From: Artocarpus heterophyllus
Taxonomy: Eukaryota; Streptophyta; Magnoliopsida; Rosales; Moraceae
Direction of reading: 5' to 3'
DNA length: 64,000 bases
NCBI GenBank assembly: GCA_025403435.1
Contig: CM046341.1
Location: 7,835,219 to 7,899,218, forward strand
How positions within the stretch are numbered: position 1 is the stretch's first letter; each line of letters starts with the position of its first letter. The position numbers and the translations under genes were made by a program. This document shows, one piece after another, positions 1 to 11,448 of the stretch. Below the pieces are notes generated by a model that saw nothing but the letters and a program-made list of their open reading frames with translations, was not told the origin of the DNA and ran no database searches.

Positions 1-2
1 TC

Positions 3-780
3 GAGGAGCTGTTCTATGATCGGTATTTTCTGCAGGGATATAGAGACCAGAAGGTAGCTGAGTTTTATAGATTGCAGCAGGGTGATATGTCAGTTCGGGA
101 GTATGAGGCAAAATTTAACGAGTTGGCTAGGTTTGCTCCATCAGCTGTGGCATCGGAGCGTGAGAAATGTATTAAGTTTCAGGAAGGGCTCAAGGCTCCT
201 ATTCGGCGGCAGTTGGTTGCTCTACGGCTTAGGAGTTTCGGAGAGCTTGTGTCGTCGGCGATCTCCGTGGAGAATGATTACGTGCAGTATTGTGAGGACC
301 GAGCCAAGGCTTCAGGAGGACTGCAGAGGAGTGGCAGGAAGAGCATTAGTAGTCGTCCAGCTCCGGGGAAAGGCAAGCAAGGCGGTGCGACCAGTGGCAG
401 TAGCAGTTCGTCTGGCAGCGGGCGCAGCAACCCCTACAGCTTTCATTGTCATTTCTGTCAGCAGCCCGGACACATCAAGAGGAATTGCCCGATCAGGAGT
501 GCTCGTCTTGGATCTTAGACCGGGGAGGATGCCAGTCGTTCATCTCAGCCTCAGCCTCAGACCCTACCTCCGCCTCTGCAGTACCCGCAGTTGCAGTATC
601 CGCAGTTTTCTCCTCAGCAATTCTCATATCCGGCACGGGGGTAGCAGCCGTAGTATTTTTAGCGCAGTGTTCCTCAGTATAGAGCTCCGAGTACAGGTAG
701 TGTGCAGTCGTCTCCATCTCAGCAGCATCGACCGAGTAATCCAGGACCCAGTAATGTCGGTAGAGGAAAAGGAAAGCGCC
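3..780 (+). pseudogene. gag (capsid/nucleocapsid) of the gypsy element, 5'-truncated by window and broken
   Basis: Frame 3 is open from the window edge to TAG at 516-518. The first ~100 codons match the Retrotrans_gag family (capsid-like domain), followed by a basic Ser/Gly-rich stretch and one zinc knuckle, CHFCQQPGHIKRNC (C-x2-C-x4-H-x4-C), at about 445-486, which would bind the element RNA. The same frame then continues as a Pro/Gln-rich linker broken by further TAGs at 642, 651 and 660. Near 780 the frame changes to that of pol. All four stops sit where CAG (Gln) would fit the Gln-rich context. Gag normally assembles the virus-like particle in the cytoplasm; this copy is dead. Confidence 0.85.
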
Positions 781-781
781 A

Positions 782-3700
782 GTGCAGGTTCATGCAATGG
801 CATCTGGAGGGTCAGATTCTCAGACTGGTAACGCGGTTGTCGATGGTATGATTTTGGTTTCTAGATCTCTAGCTCGCGTTTTATTTGATACCGGTGCCTC
901 TCATTCTCTCATTTCGAGTTCTTTTGTACATGCCTTGGGATTAGAGATAGAAGAGTTTAATGAACCCCTAGTCATAACTTCTCCCTTGGGGCGGGTGTGT
1001 GTAAATTGTATGTGTAAATCCTGTAAAATAAAGATTGGGGATGAGATTTTGAAAAGTGATTTGATTGTACTCCCCATGAGTTCCTATGATGTGATTTTAG
1101 GGATGGACTGGTTGTCCAGGTATAGTGTAGTTGTGGACTGCCAACTTAGAAAAGTGACCCTAGTGTCTGATAGGGGAACGGTGATCACTTACCAGGGTGG
1201 TGGTGATTGGCTAATGAGTGAGCGTCTCATGAAGTCATGTCTAGGAGGGCGAAGGAATCTAGATTGTTTCGCTTTTCTTGCCAATCTAGATTGCGAGCCC
1301 TATGTTCCGAGTAGTAGTGTAGCGATTCCAGTGGTTGATGAGTTCGAGGATGTCTTCCCCGACGAGTTGCCAGGATTACCACCGCATCGGGAGATTGAGT
1401 TCGGTATCGAGTTGTTTCCAGGGACATCACCAATTTCTATGGCACCTTATCGGATGGCGCCGGCAGAAATGAAGGAATTGAGGAAGCAACTTCAGGAGCT
1501 TGCTGATAAAGGGTTATATTCGAATAGCACATCTCCGTGGGGAGCACCTGTTTTGTTTGCTAAGAAGCACGATGGGACTCTCAGGTTATGTGTGGATTAT
1601 CGGCAGCTGAATCGTGTTACGGTGAAGAACAAGTATCCTTTGCCTAGGATTGATGAGCTATTTGATCAGTTGGGAGGTTCGCAATACTTCTCGAAGATTG
1701 ATTTGCGTTCAGGTTATCATTAGCTCAGGATCAAGGAAGAGGACATTCCCAAGACAGCTTTTAGGACTCGGTATGGGCACTTCGAGTTTCTGGTTATGTC
1801 TTTCGGGTTGACGAATGCTCCAGCAGCTTTTATGGATTTGATGAACAGGATATTTCGGCCGTATCTGGATCAGTTTGTGATCGTGTTCATCGATGATATT
1901 CTTGTGTATTCTAAGACTTGGGAGGAGCATGAGCAGCATCTTCGGATCGTGCTTCAGACTCTGCGGGAGCACCAGTTGTATGCTAAGAGGGAAAAGTGTG
2001 AGTTCTGGTTGACTGAGGTCAAATTTCTGGGTCATGTCATTTCAGAGCATGGTATTTCAGTGGATCCGTCCAAGATCGAAGCTATATTGGAGTGGGAACG
2101 ACCAAGGAATGTAGCGGAGATTCGCAGCTTCTTAGGTCTTGCTGGATATTACAGGAAATTTGTAAAGGATTTTTCGAAGATTGCAGCTCCGTTGACGAGG
2201 TTGATCAGGAAAAACGTCAGGTTTGAGTGGGATGAAGACTGTGAGTCTGCTTTTCAGGAATTGAAGAACCGGTTGACTTCAGCTCCAGTATTAGTTATTC
2301 CTAGCAGTGATGAGCCGTATGAGGTTTATGCTGATGCTTCAGGGCGCGGACTTGGATGCGTGTTGATGCAGCATGGTCGTGTGGTTGCGTACGGATCGAG
2401 ACAGCTACGACCTCACGAGCGAAATTATCCTACTCACGATTTAGAGCTTGCAGCGGTGATCTACGCGCTGAAGATTTGGAGATGTTACTTGTATGGAGCA
2501 TCGTTTCAGGTCTTCTCCGATCATAAGAGTTTGAGGCATTTGTTCACTCAGAGGGATCTCAACTTGAGGCAGCGCAGATGGGTGGAGTACATGGAGGATT
2601 ATGATTTCGCGTTGCAGTATCATCCCAGGAAAGCTAATGTGGTAGCGGACGCGCTTAGCAGGAAGTCTTCAGGGATTCTCGCTTGTTTGATCTTTGAGGA
2701 CTGGAGCAGGGATGCGACAGTGAGTGAGTATCGGCTACAGTATCATGACGACGGTGATCGAGTTTTGTTGTATCATGTGGAAGCGACTCCAGCTCTTGTT
2801 CGGACAGTGAAGCAAAGCCAGTGGCAGGATCGGCATTTGCAGGGGATTTGGTCGCGGATTCAGAACGGGGAGCAGTTTGAAGAATGGAGCGTGCATGCAG
2901 ATGGATCATTGTACTTTCGAGAGCGTCTTGCAGTTCCAGTTATCGCCGAGGTGACGAAAGCCGTTCTAGACGAAGCTCATAGGTCTCAGTTTGCTATTCA
3001 TCCGGGGAGCACCAAGATGTATCGTGATTTGAAGAGGCAGTATTGGTGGAGAGGCATGAAGAAAGATGTTCGAGAGTACGTGGCCAAGTGTTCGACGTGT
3101 CTCCAGGTGAAAGCTGAGCATCAGAAGCCTGCAGGTCAGCTTCAGCCGCTTCCTATTCGAGGATGGAAATGGGAGCATGTGACGATGGATTTTCTCACAG
3201 GTTTGCCGAGGACGGAGCAGCGGCATGATGCAGTTTGGGTTGTGGTCGATAGGTTGACGAAATCGATGCATTTCATTCCGTTTAGGTCGACGTGTTCGAG
3301 GAAGATTCTCGGGGAGTTGTATATGCAGAACATTGTGAGGTTGCATGGAGTTCCTTTGTCCATCACCTCTGATCGAGACACCAGGTTTAATGCTAAGTAC
3401 TGGAGGAGTTTTCAGGAGGCTTTGGGTACGGATTTGAACTTCAGTACGGCGTTTCATCCTCAGACTGATGGGCAGTCTGAGCGGGTCATTCAGGTTCTCG
3501 AGGATATGTTGCGTGCTTGTGCGCTGGACTTCGGCGGGAATTGGAAGCAATGTTTGCATTTGGCGGAGTTTGCGTACAACAACAGTTATCAGGCGAGTAT
3601 CGGTATGGCACCATTTGAGGCATTGTATGGGCGACCGTGTCGGTCACCTGTGTGTTGGGCCGAGCCGGAGGATAGAGTTATTCTTGGGCCAGATGAGATT

Positions 3701-4228
3701 CGTGACAGCAACGAGAAAGTCGCGGTGATTCGGGATCGGTTGAGAGCAGCTCAGAGTCGGCAGAAGAGCTACGCGGATAGGAGACGTAGACCTTTAGAGT
3801 TCGCGGTTGGAGATTTTGTTCTCTTGAGGGTGTCACCTCGTAAGGGAACTATGCGGTTCGGAGTGAGTGGGAAACTCGCGCCGAGGTATATTGGGCCGTT
3901 CGAGATCACTCAGCGTGTTGGTGTGGTCGCTTATCGGCTTGATCTTCCGCCCGAACTTTCTCATGTGCACGATGTGTTTCATGTGTCTATGCTTAGGAAG
4001 TGTCCACCTGAGCAGGGTAAGATAGTATCGTTTCGCGATGTGCAGGTTCAGGAGGATACGACGTACGAAGAAGTGCCGATTCGGATCATCGACCGGAAAG
4101 TGATTAGCTTGCGTCGTCGTGAGATACCGTTGGTAAAGGTCGTGTGGCAGCATCACGGGGTTGATGAAGCCACTTGGGAGTTAGAGTCGAGTATGCGGGA
4201 ATTGTATCCGCATTTGTTTTGTTTTTGA
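782..4228 (+). pseudogene. gypsy pol: protease, reverse transcriptase, RNase H, integrase, chromodomain
   Basis: One frame runs from about 782 to the stop at 4226-4228, interrupted only by TAG at 1721-1723 just after the RT motif [10 protein letters not shown]. Protease: DTGAS at 887. Reverse transcriptase: about 1440-2060, with the catalytic FIDD box (Asp-Asp at 1892-1897). RNase H: starts near VYADAS (about 2325-2340) and runs to about 2660. Integrase: HHCC finger about 2980-3105 (ends KCSTC), then the DDE core with Asp near 3187, Asp near 3370 and Glu at 3478-3480. The C-terminal ~50 codons (about 4060-4215) end in a chromodomain with W and E positions typical of chromoviral integrases, thought to steer insertion to heterochromatin. 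Apart from the TAG the catalytic residues look intact. Confidence 0.93.
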
Positions 4229-4262
4229 GATGAGTTGTAAATTTCGAGGACGAAATTTCTTT

Positions 4263-4276
4263 AAGGGGTGGAGAGC
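4263..4276 (+). promoter_or_regulatory. Polypurine tract of the gypsy element
   Basis: AAGGGGTGGAGAGC lies directly against the LTR start at 4277, the position and composition expected for the plus-strand DNA primer of reverse transcription. Confidence 0.8.
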
Positions 4277-4501
4277 TGTAACGTCCCGAAATTTATTTAA
4301 TATTAATGTAATGTAAATGATGAATTAGTGTGCCATAATTAAAGTTTTAACTTTAATTAGATTATTTGGTTGGATTTTTAGTTTTTGGTTGTTTTGTTAA
4401 ATTGATGTGTTCAAAAGATTCCTTGTTGATTTAAAATGATGTTTTGAGTTTTAAAACACAACAATTTGTAAAATGTTAAAAATACTCTGTTTTGCAAAAC
4501 C

Positions 4502-4540
4502 GTGGGCGGCACATGATTTTCGCACAGTAAAACCGCCCAC
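4502..4540. promoter_or_regulatory. GC-rich inverted repeat in the gypsy LTR U3
   Basis: GTGGGCGG at 4502-4509 is exactly inverted as CCGCCCAC at 4533-4540 with a 23-bp spacer. It lies immediately upstream of TCTATTTATT (4549-4558) and a pyrimidine tract, so it could be a paired transcription-factor site or a cruciform. Role is inference. Confidence 0.4.
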
Positions 4541-4550
4541 CGATTTTCTC

Positions 4551-4648
4551 TATTTATTTCTCTCTTCTCTCTCTCTCTCTTCACTCTCACGAGCTCTCTC
4601 TCTCTCCTCTCTCTTGGTCTCTCAGCAGCCTCTCTCTCTCTCTCTCTA
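4551..4648 (+). repeat. CT-rich microsatellite in the LTR
   Basis: An imperfect (CT)n tract of about 95 bp follows a TATTTATT element. Pyrimidine tracts like this are common at plant core promoters and 5' leaders, so it may mark the start of the element transcript. Confidence 0.6.
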
Positions 4649-5130
4649 ATTTCTTCACAAATTTTGATTTCCATTCGAATCCAAGCTTCGGAACAACAAG
4701 GAGAAAGCTCGGGGACGTGATTCGGCGACCGAGAACGCGGATTGAAGCTTCGATTCGAGGTTAGATTCGAAATTTCTAAACTTTTTACAAAATTTTTGAT
4801 TTTGTGTGTTTTTGAAATCTAAGTTTGTTTTAGCTTAGAAAACCGTGGATTTGTGTTAAATGAGCTTAGAACAACTAGAATCTAAACCTAGATTGAAGAA
4901 AAACGGATTGGATTCAAGATTTTCATTTTTCTCCTCTTTTTCTCATTTTCGGATTTTTGAGGATTTCGAGTTCAAATGTTGTTTAAATGATTCCAAACAT
5001 GTTCTAGAATGTTTTTCTATCAATTATAGTTGTTTTTCATGCCTGGGATTTGAGAAAAACAGGTTAGAAACAAGATTTAGATTTTGGGGATCGAGAAACC
5101 CGTGGCTGGGATTTCTGGATCTTCCCAGTT

Positions 5131-5294
5131 CGGCAGGCCGAAGTTCATGTTCGGCAGGCCGGAGTGATGATCGGCAGGCCGGTGTTCTTCCGACCGGCAG
5201 GCCGAATCTGGGAAATGTTCGGCAGGCCGAACTTTGCTTCCGGCAGGCCGAACTGTACAGTTCGGCAGGCCGAAGCAGGGCGTCCGGCAGGCCG
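5131..5294 (+). repeat. Array of eight CGGCAGGCCG interrupted palindromes in the LTR
   Basis: CGGCAGGCCG occurs at 5131, 5152, 5172, 5195, 5220, 5241, 5263 and 5285, all in the same orientation, with spacings of 20-25 bp (mean 22). Several copies extend to TTCGGC-AG-GCCGAA. Bases between copies differ, so the motif is conserved and the spacers are not. Short ORFs in this stretch are by-products of the repeat. Confidence 0.9.
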
Positions 5295-6431
5295 ACCGAG
5301 GCATGGAAAAATTTTGTGATTTTTACCCGATTTCATTGTTTTGAACCCTGATTTAAATCCCAACCTTATAGGATGATTTTAATGATACAAATGGCACACT
5401 AGGACATCATGAAGTGATTTAGTAACATAGAATGTTTCGAACTAGATATTGATCGCCTTAGTTTGTATCTAGGATTGTTCGTGGTTCCGTGGAGCTAACG
5501 TATAGCGGATCGGGATTACGGTGTGGGGTACCGGCACGAGTACTGAGGTAGGACTTCTATCCTATTTCTTTGGTAGCCTGGTTTTGAAATGATTTGGCTT
5601 TGAAAATGATTTCTATCAAAATGTTTTCAACGGTTGTTTGAAAATGGCTTTATCGGTTATATTTTTATATACCGTGACATGAAATGAATTTCATAATGAA
5701 TGTAATTGACAACACTCGGTAATTGGGTTTTGAATGATAATGATAATAAACACATGGGCATGATGCCATATCAGAGATCGGGTCGTGATCGACCTTGGGG
5801 GCAGGTCCCGAAACCCAGCTGGGCCACTACGGTGGTGATATCATGGTTTGCCTAGGTAAAAGTAAACTGGTGTTTTGATTTGACGAGTAGACTGTTCTGT
5901 GTCAGAACGGTTCTACTCAATTTATTTATTTATTTATTCAAGTTCCCTTTCTGTATAACTCCTGATAATGTTATGTTTCTTTGCATTAAATTATTTTATA
6001 AAACATAGTCCTACTGAGCCTTTCGCTCACGTTTTATTGTTTTAAATTTCCCCCCTTCTAGGTGGTTTCCCATTTAGGTTTGGAGAAGATTCTTCGGACC
6101 GAACTCAGGAGCAATAGGAATTTATTTACATTCTGTATTTATTAAACAAGGCATGTAAGACTTAACTTTATTTGTACTTGGACTGTAATTGTATTTGTGA
6201 TATTGTCAGATCCATGTGTGTGCACAAGTTGTGGGTTGTGGAACCCATATTCGCGGTTTTTATTCAATTACTGTTATTTGTTTAATGATTTTAAATTCTT
6301 TATCAAATGTGGTGGAAAAATCTCTTTATTTCTTGCTTAATTGGATTTTTAAACCCTTAATTTCAATTAAATTCTCTTTTAATTAATCTAAATATTCCGC
6401 CACGTCACCTCCCGTACTCCGGGGCGTGACA

Positions 6432-7263
6432 ATATCCTTTCTCAACGTACCAATGAGGTCGTGCCCTTGTCATCATGCTTGAGATTTTCCTGCCCTATGC
6501 AGGCCACAATCGTATGACCATAGTTCTAGCAATCAACTTATTTTCTAAACATTTGTAGCCATAGAATGGGCCTTAATCACCATGACATGACGTTTGAGTT
6601 ATCCCGAGTAACCATTCACACAATCTGAAGACCCACAATCACAAGATGATAACAACAATACGAGTTATGGATTCAAAGATGGAGGACATGGGGAGAACTA
6701 TGTTCAATGATTATCAAAGTTGGAAGTCCTACAAGTGGAAAAAATATATGACTGAGCAATCAATTAGATTCTTTCCCTTCTATAAGACTTCATATTTTTC
6801 TTGCTTACATTCTATATTGAGAGAGCATATAAGAGAAAATTCGAGTGTGTAATCTTAGAAATTTAATGAAAAGCTCAACAATTATGGTAGACATAGGTTA
6901 CGTTGAGCCGAACTACTCTAAACATTTATATCTTTTTGTTATCATATTTCGTATGTTTGTAGTTATTTGATCTTTTTAAATCAAATCTCAATCTAGAGAT
7001 TTAGTTGTTTCAAAGATTGATGAATTTTGGACACCAAAAATCTCCATGCAAGTTCATATGTTAACGCTACAATGACAAAAAAAAAAAAAAAGTAGTGAAA
7101 ATAACATATTTGTTATGTTATTTTCATTATACTTGAATATATAATGCCATTTCGCATGCTATTCTTATTTTTTTATACTTAAAAAGTTTTAAAAATTATA
7201 AAAGTAAACTTTAATTTTAAAATAATTAAAATGTTAATGTTGCAATCACTAAATGGTAAAATA
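6432..7263. other. Intergenic DNA, nothing recognised
   Basis: AT-rich sequence right of the gypsy LTR. A 68-codon ORF at 6646-6852 has no recognisable domain. Nothing else is supported. Confidence 0.5.
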
Positions 7264-7620
7264 TAGGATTAATTACACGAATTTATCTTTAATTATAATT
7301 TTTGTAACATTTTATCCATCGAACTTCAAAATGTAATATGCGTCCCCTTAAAATATGACCTATTAACAAAAATGGTCATTTTGTTAAAGTTTTAACGAAA
7401 AATTGACAAATGATTTTAAAGTTAGGGATATTTTGAAATTTCTGTTATAAAAATAACCCTAATTTAAAATCATCTGTCAATTTACCATTAAAATTCTAAC
7501 AAAAAGTTTATTTTTGTTAACAGTTCATACGTCAAGGGGAACACATGTTACGCTTTGAAGCTCGGGAGACAAAGTGCTACAAATGCTATAGTTCAAAGTG
7601 AATTTTTATAATTAATCCTA
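7264..7620. mobile_element. Foldback MITE (357 bp)
   Basis: The ends are perfect 12-bp inverted repeats, TAGGATTAATTA (7264-7275) and TAATTAATCCTA (7609-7620). The interior is also largely self-complementary: around 7385-7450 the stretch with ATTGACAAATGATTTTAAA is inverted at about 7455-7500 as TTTAAAATCATCTGTCAAT. The whole element could fold into one long hairpin. No convincing target duplication is visible, so the superfamily is left open. Confidence 0.75.
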
Positions 7621-8069
7621 AAATTTTACACATCAACTAATAATAATTAATTATCAAAATTAAACATATACTATATTTGTCACCAAATTTACCACCAAGC
7701 ATAATATATGCTAGATTTAACACCAAGATGCTGCATTCGAGGGTGATTTTCCATCACAAATGTTAAGATTTAGCATTTGCGCTCAAATTTACCTCTACAT
7801 TCAGCTCTAAATGAAACCAAATAATACGGTGCCACAACCTAGGCACCAACAGGGTGAGCCCACATACCAACATATACACGAGATCTAGAAGTAAATATTC
7901 TCTCATATCTGATAATGCTACATGACTTTTGTGGCCAGATATGGTTTACTCGTTCAACCACAAAATGTTGGATCTCACTGAAAACCAAAACCAAAACCAA
8001 ATAAGCAATGCCAGGATATAGCTGTCTCAAGATCATACATAGTTTGACAACTTTGACCGTGTGACAAAT
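7621..8069. other. Intergenic DNA, nothing recognised
   Basis: AT-rich, no coding signal; a 65-codon minus-strand ORF (7839-8036) shows no domain. Confidence 0.45.
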
Positions 8070-8588
8070 CTACATCACAGGTTTCTTGTGCTATTGAATT
8101 CAAAACCATGATGATAGGTCTACCTCTCCAAGTTAGGTCCCCTAACTAACCTAAGTTGAGCCTTTTCTTTTTAATCACAATAAATATTTCATCCCTCGAA
8201 ATAAAATCTATGATGATTTTTCCAGTGAAAAGTTGCATCTTCTTAAGACAGATGAATAGCATTAATTAGTGCAACAAGAACTTTGACAACTCAATCTGCA
8301 AAACCAACCTATTTTAAACAAAGTTTTTACTTGATTTTAGTTGGAGCTGAAGTTGATAAGGAAAAAAGAAAAGGTTTCTAAAAATAAATTATCAATAGGT
8401 TTGATTTTTTATTAGTGGAGGAAACATATCAAGGGCACCTTCTATATTTGCTGGTGTATAGAAAAACTTGCACACACCAATTACAAAAAATAAAACAGAA
8501 ATTCAGCAAGTTAGCCATGTTAATATGTGCCTTGTCTAAAAACCCAAGGCGTATGCTTTGGAAGAAACTTGGACAGTTTGTTTGCTTG

Positions 8589-8596
8589 TTTATTTA

Positions 8597-8632
<36 letters not shown>
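8589..8632. repeat. (TTTA)n/(TA)n microsatellite
   Basis: TTTA units run into about 13 TA units; seen directly. It lies in a part of copy A that has no counterpart in copy B. Confidence 0.9.
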
Positions 8633-8997
8633 AAGGTATCAGGTGGTCCCCATTTCGTCCCATTCTTATCAGCTATAGTAGCAATTCAAAGACCATTGAA
8701 AGAGCAGTGAGGACCGCATAATAGGTTCTCTATTTTGTCAGCCTAGGCTCACCACTTGCACTCACTATTTCAATGCATCCATAGCCAAAGTTAAAGTGGG
8801 GGCTTTACAAGAAGCTATGTAATTCTAATCTAAGTGGACAAAGACATACGCTTAGCAAAGGCTTGCCAACCACTAGACTATAACCTTCGATGGTAAAACT
8901 TGAAGAGTTGGGGAAGGAGTTTTGATTAATCAAAAGAACAATTTAATTCAACCAATATGTTCTTGGACCAGGCAATATATAACAGAGAAATCATATT

Positions 8998-9111
8998 TGG
9001 AAAGGGCAAAGTTGAATCCACCAATCTTTAGAAAATGCAAATAATCATAAGAAGTGGAAAGGGCAAAGTTAAATCCACCAATCTTTAGAAAATGCAAATA
9101 ATCATAAGAAG
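8998..9111. repeat. 57-bp tandem duplication (2 copies)
   Basis: TGGAAAGGGCAAAGTTGAAT begins at 8998 and recurs at 9055 with one substitution in this stretch. The corresponding place in copy B (about 11930) has a single unit, so this duplication is probably younger than the segmental duplication. Confidence 0.85.
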
Positions 9112-10835
9112 CCAATTTATGTCGAGATCAAAGTCTTATCATTGAAAAAGACTCCATATGTAGAAAGAAAATAGAAAATAAATAGGAAATACTAAGGTGG
9201 AGATTTTTTCCCCTTTCATTCGCAGGGGACAAATTTTAACCATTAAATTAGACATATAATTATTGGAATAATTGATGGAGACTCAAACGGTGGATATGCG
9301 AACATGATTATTTATATGTTGTTCTACATCTCCATAAATCTAGAAACTTTTACATATATTGTATCATTAGTCTATGTACCATAACTTATAATATTCGAGA
9401 TTTTGCAAATTATACACAAAAGAATTTTTTTTGTTTGTTTGTTTCGGCACTTTAAGGTTTGAACTCACTTTTGGGTTTGAAAATGTGTTTAGATGTACAA
9501 AGTAGAAACCCACATCTAAAAACATTTCCAGTCTTTTGAACCAAAAAGCCAATGGAACTCAAAATTAGCCTCCCCTAATTTCAAGTTTTTGAGCTCATTT
9601 TCTCATATATATCTAAACATAATTTTAAATTTTATTCTCTTTTTAAACTCAAAATCAACTATACATCCAAACAACTATATAAATTCCAATTCAAACTAAA
9701 ATTTTCAAACTCATCTCAAACTCAACTAGATAGTTTGGCTCTCACTTTAGCCCTATGTCTCTTAACCTTCGGAGGTGTTCCTTCACTAGCATTTTTTTTT
9801 TTTTGGGAAAACTTCATTTATTCTTGTGTCTATATTTGTTGGTTTCAATAGAACTCTTTACGAATGTTGTTTCTATCTATTATCATCTAAAGATAATTAA
9901 ATTATTAATGACTGAAAAAAACCCTACGTGTGCAATATTATAGAAGATCCCCTTAAATATCAAACAATTCCATCAAATTGAGTATGATTTTGTGTGTGAT
10001 AGCATCTATTATACTAAGAATATTAATGAACTCAATTATTGATTTAGCTTCTAGAACTTATTTTTTAGTTCAAGATCCCTCTTGCTAACTGCAATCAAAG
10101 AATTAGTAGATTTGTTCTACCTATTATTATCTTAGAGTTATATATTGGCGTATGAATATCTTATATGCATACTATTAATATAACTTTGAATCGTTTATAT
10201 TCTCTAATAATTACACAACTATTAAAGTATAATTACTATTTACAACAATCATTAAAGTAAAAATATTAGCGAGATCATTTCAGCCCCAAGCGGTTCCTCG
10301 CCTCTGGTACTCTCAATTGTCGGTGATTAGAACAAGGAAGAGTTCTTATTTTCTTAAGTTAGTTACGTAAAATAAAAAAAAATGGAGAATTTGTAGCAGA
10401 GTGAAAGTTTTATATTGTAAATTATTTTTATTTCAAACTATAACATGTAAAAGATTTATAGTGTGAATAATTTAAATTCATGAGCTCAAACTGTTTTGTC
10501 AGACATTAAATTAATTGTGACATCTTCGTCAAATTCTATGAAAAACCACACAATCTTTTTCGTAATATATCATTCATTCTATAGTTAGAAACTATGCCAA
10601 AAAGAAAAAGAGAAAGATATTCAAATAGAAAGTGGAGTGGTGAGAGCTTTGATTTCCGCATCAGATGGGTGACTCCATTGCTTTCATTTCCACAATTACA
10701 AGTTGAAATGGGCAGGTTCTGCTCAGACCACAGTTAGGTATTTGGGGATGGTTTGGATTCTGTAGGCCCAGGATGAGTTTTCTCGGCCCACAACAAGCCT
10801 CACGCCCAGAAGCTCATTACATGTACAAAACTACC

Positions 10836-11448
10836 ACAAAGCAGAAAATTTTAGTCATAGGACATAGCTTAGTAATCCCACAAATAACTTCATTATAAGG
10901 AGTGGAATCTCTGTTGGAGAATTTGGCTATATAGAGAAGAGAATGGAGATTGAATTTTTGGAAAAAGAGAGTATGTTTGAAGTATGTATGAACACTTTGT
11001 TTGAAGGTTTTTTTTGCTTACTTATTCAAGTTTGCTAATGACTTAACGTGCAAATTACCCATAAAATACAACAAACACTTAAATATAATATCTAGCAATA
11101 ATATTGCATTCCAGAATATCAAAAAAACTGTAAATTTTTTGAAGATATGATAAATGAAAGAGGTGTCATTTCATAAACCGATACCAATCATTGCAAGTCA
11201 TGAAAAGATTTACGTGCAGAGGTACCTTTACATTGTAAAGGTATTTCTTCACATAACATCACATCTATTATAACAGACATATCCGTTGCTAATAGGGACT
11301 CAGGTTTATATGAAAAGATACAACCAATGAATACACCGCTTCAAAACAACTCAAAGAACACATTATTTCACTATGTATCAACTCGGGAGGGTGGCGCGGC
11401 GGCGCTAGGTGCACTATACCAATTTTCGTGTAAAAATCTAACACCTAG
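10836..11448. other. Spacer between duplication copies, nothing recognised
   Basis: AT-rich with a short GC patch near 11388-11410. No ORF, terminal repeats or RNA gene could be supported. Confidence 0.4.

Larger units (their letters stand above)
1..6431 (+). mobile_element. Ty3/gypsy chromovirus LTR retrotransposon (Tekay/Del-like), 5' part outside window
   Basis: The window opens inside gag. The order gag, CCHC knuckle, protease, reverse transcriptase, RNase H, integrase, C-terminal chromodomain, purine tract, LTR is that of Ty3/gypsy chromoviruses, and the long LTR with the chromodomain suits the Tekay/Del lineage (lineage is inference). The 3' LTR runs from 4277 to 6431; its ends TGTAACGTCCCG and CGGGGCGTGACA are imperfect inverted repeats. 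If the target duplication is 5 bp, its right copy is ATATC at 6432-6436; the left copy is outside the window. The coding part has five in-frame TAG codons and one frame change, so this copy cannot make a full polyprotein. Confidence 0.93.
4277..6431 (+). repeat. 3' LTR of the gypsy element (2155 bp)
   Basis: It starts TGTAACGTCCCG right after the purine tract and ends CGGGGCGTGACA, so the TG...CA ends and near-inverted 12-bp termini are seen directly. It contains an 8-bp inverted repeat (4502-4540), a CT-rich tract (4551-4648) that probably lies close to the transcription start, the palindrome array (5131-5294) and a T-rich 3' part. The 5' LTR is not in the window, so insertion age cannot be read here. 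Confidence 0.9.
8070..10835. repeat. Segmental duplication, copy A
   Basis: Collinear blocks match copy B: about 8070-8440 with 11449-11815, 8998-9250 with 11930-12115, 10110-10245 with 12350-12485, 10265-10370 with 13290-13395, 10500-10670 with 13440-13600, and 10705-10835 with 15735-15880. Identity is high in the first block and lower to the right. No gene is visible. Unmatched stretches are insertions in one copy or deletions in the other. Confidence 0.8.

Noticed and set aside
2966..3559. 197-codon minus-strand ORF opposite integrase
   Set aside because: Shadow of the pol frame on the other strand; no independent domain.
5131..5294. CRISPR-like regular repeats
   Set aside because: 10-bp units with ~12-bp spacers in a plant retrotransposon LTR; unit and spacer sizes and context do not fit CRISPR.
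5077..5363. Overlapping ORFs on both strands over the palindrome array
   Set aside because: The reading frames merely translate the CGGCAGGCCG repeats inside an LTR; no domain and no start context.
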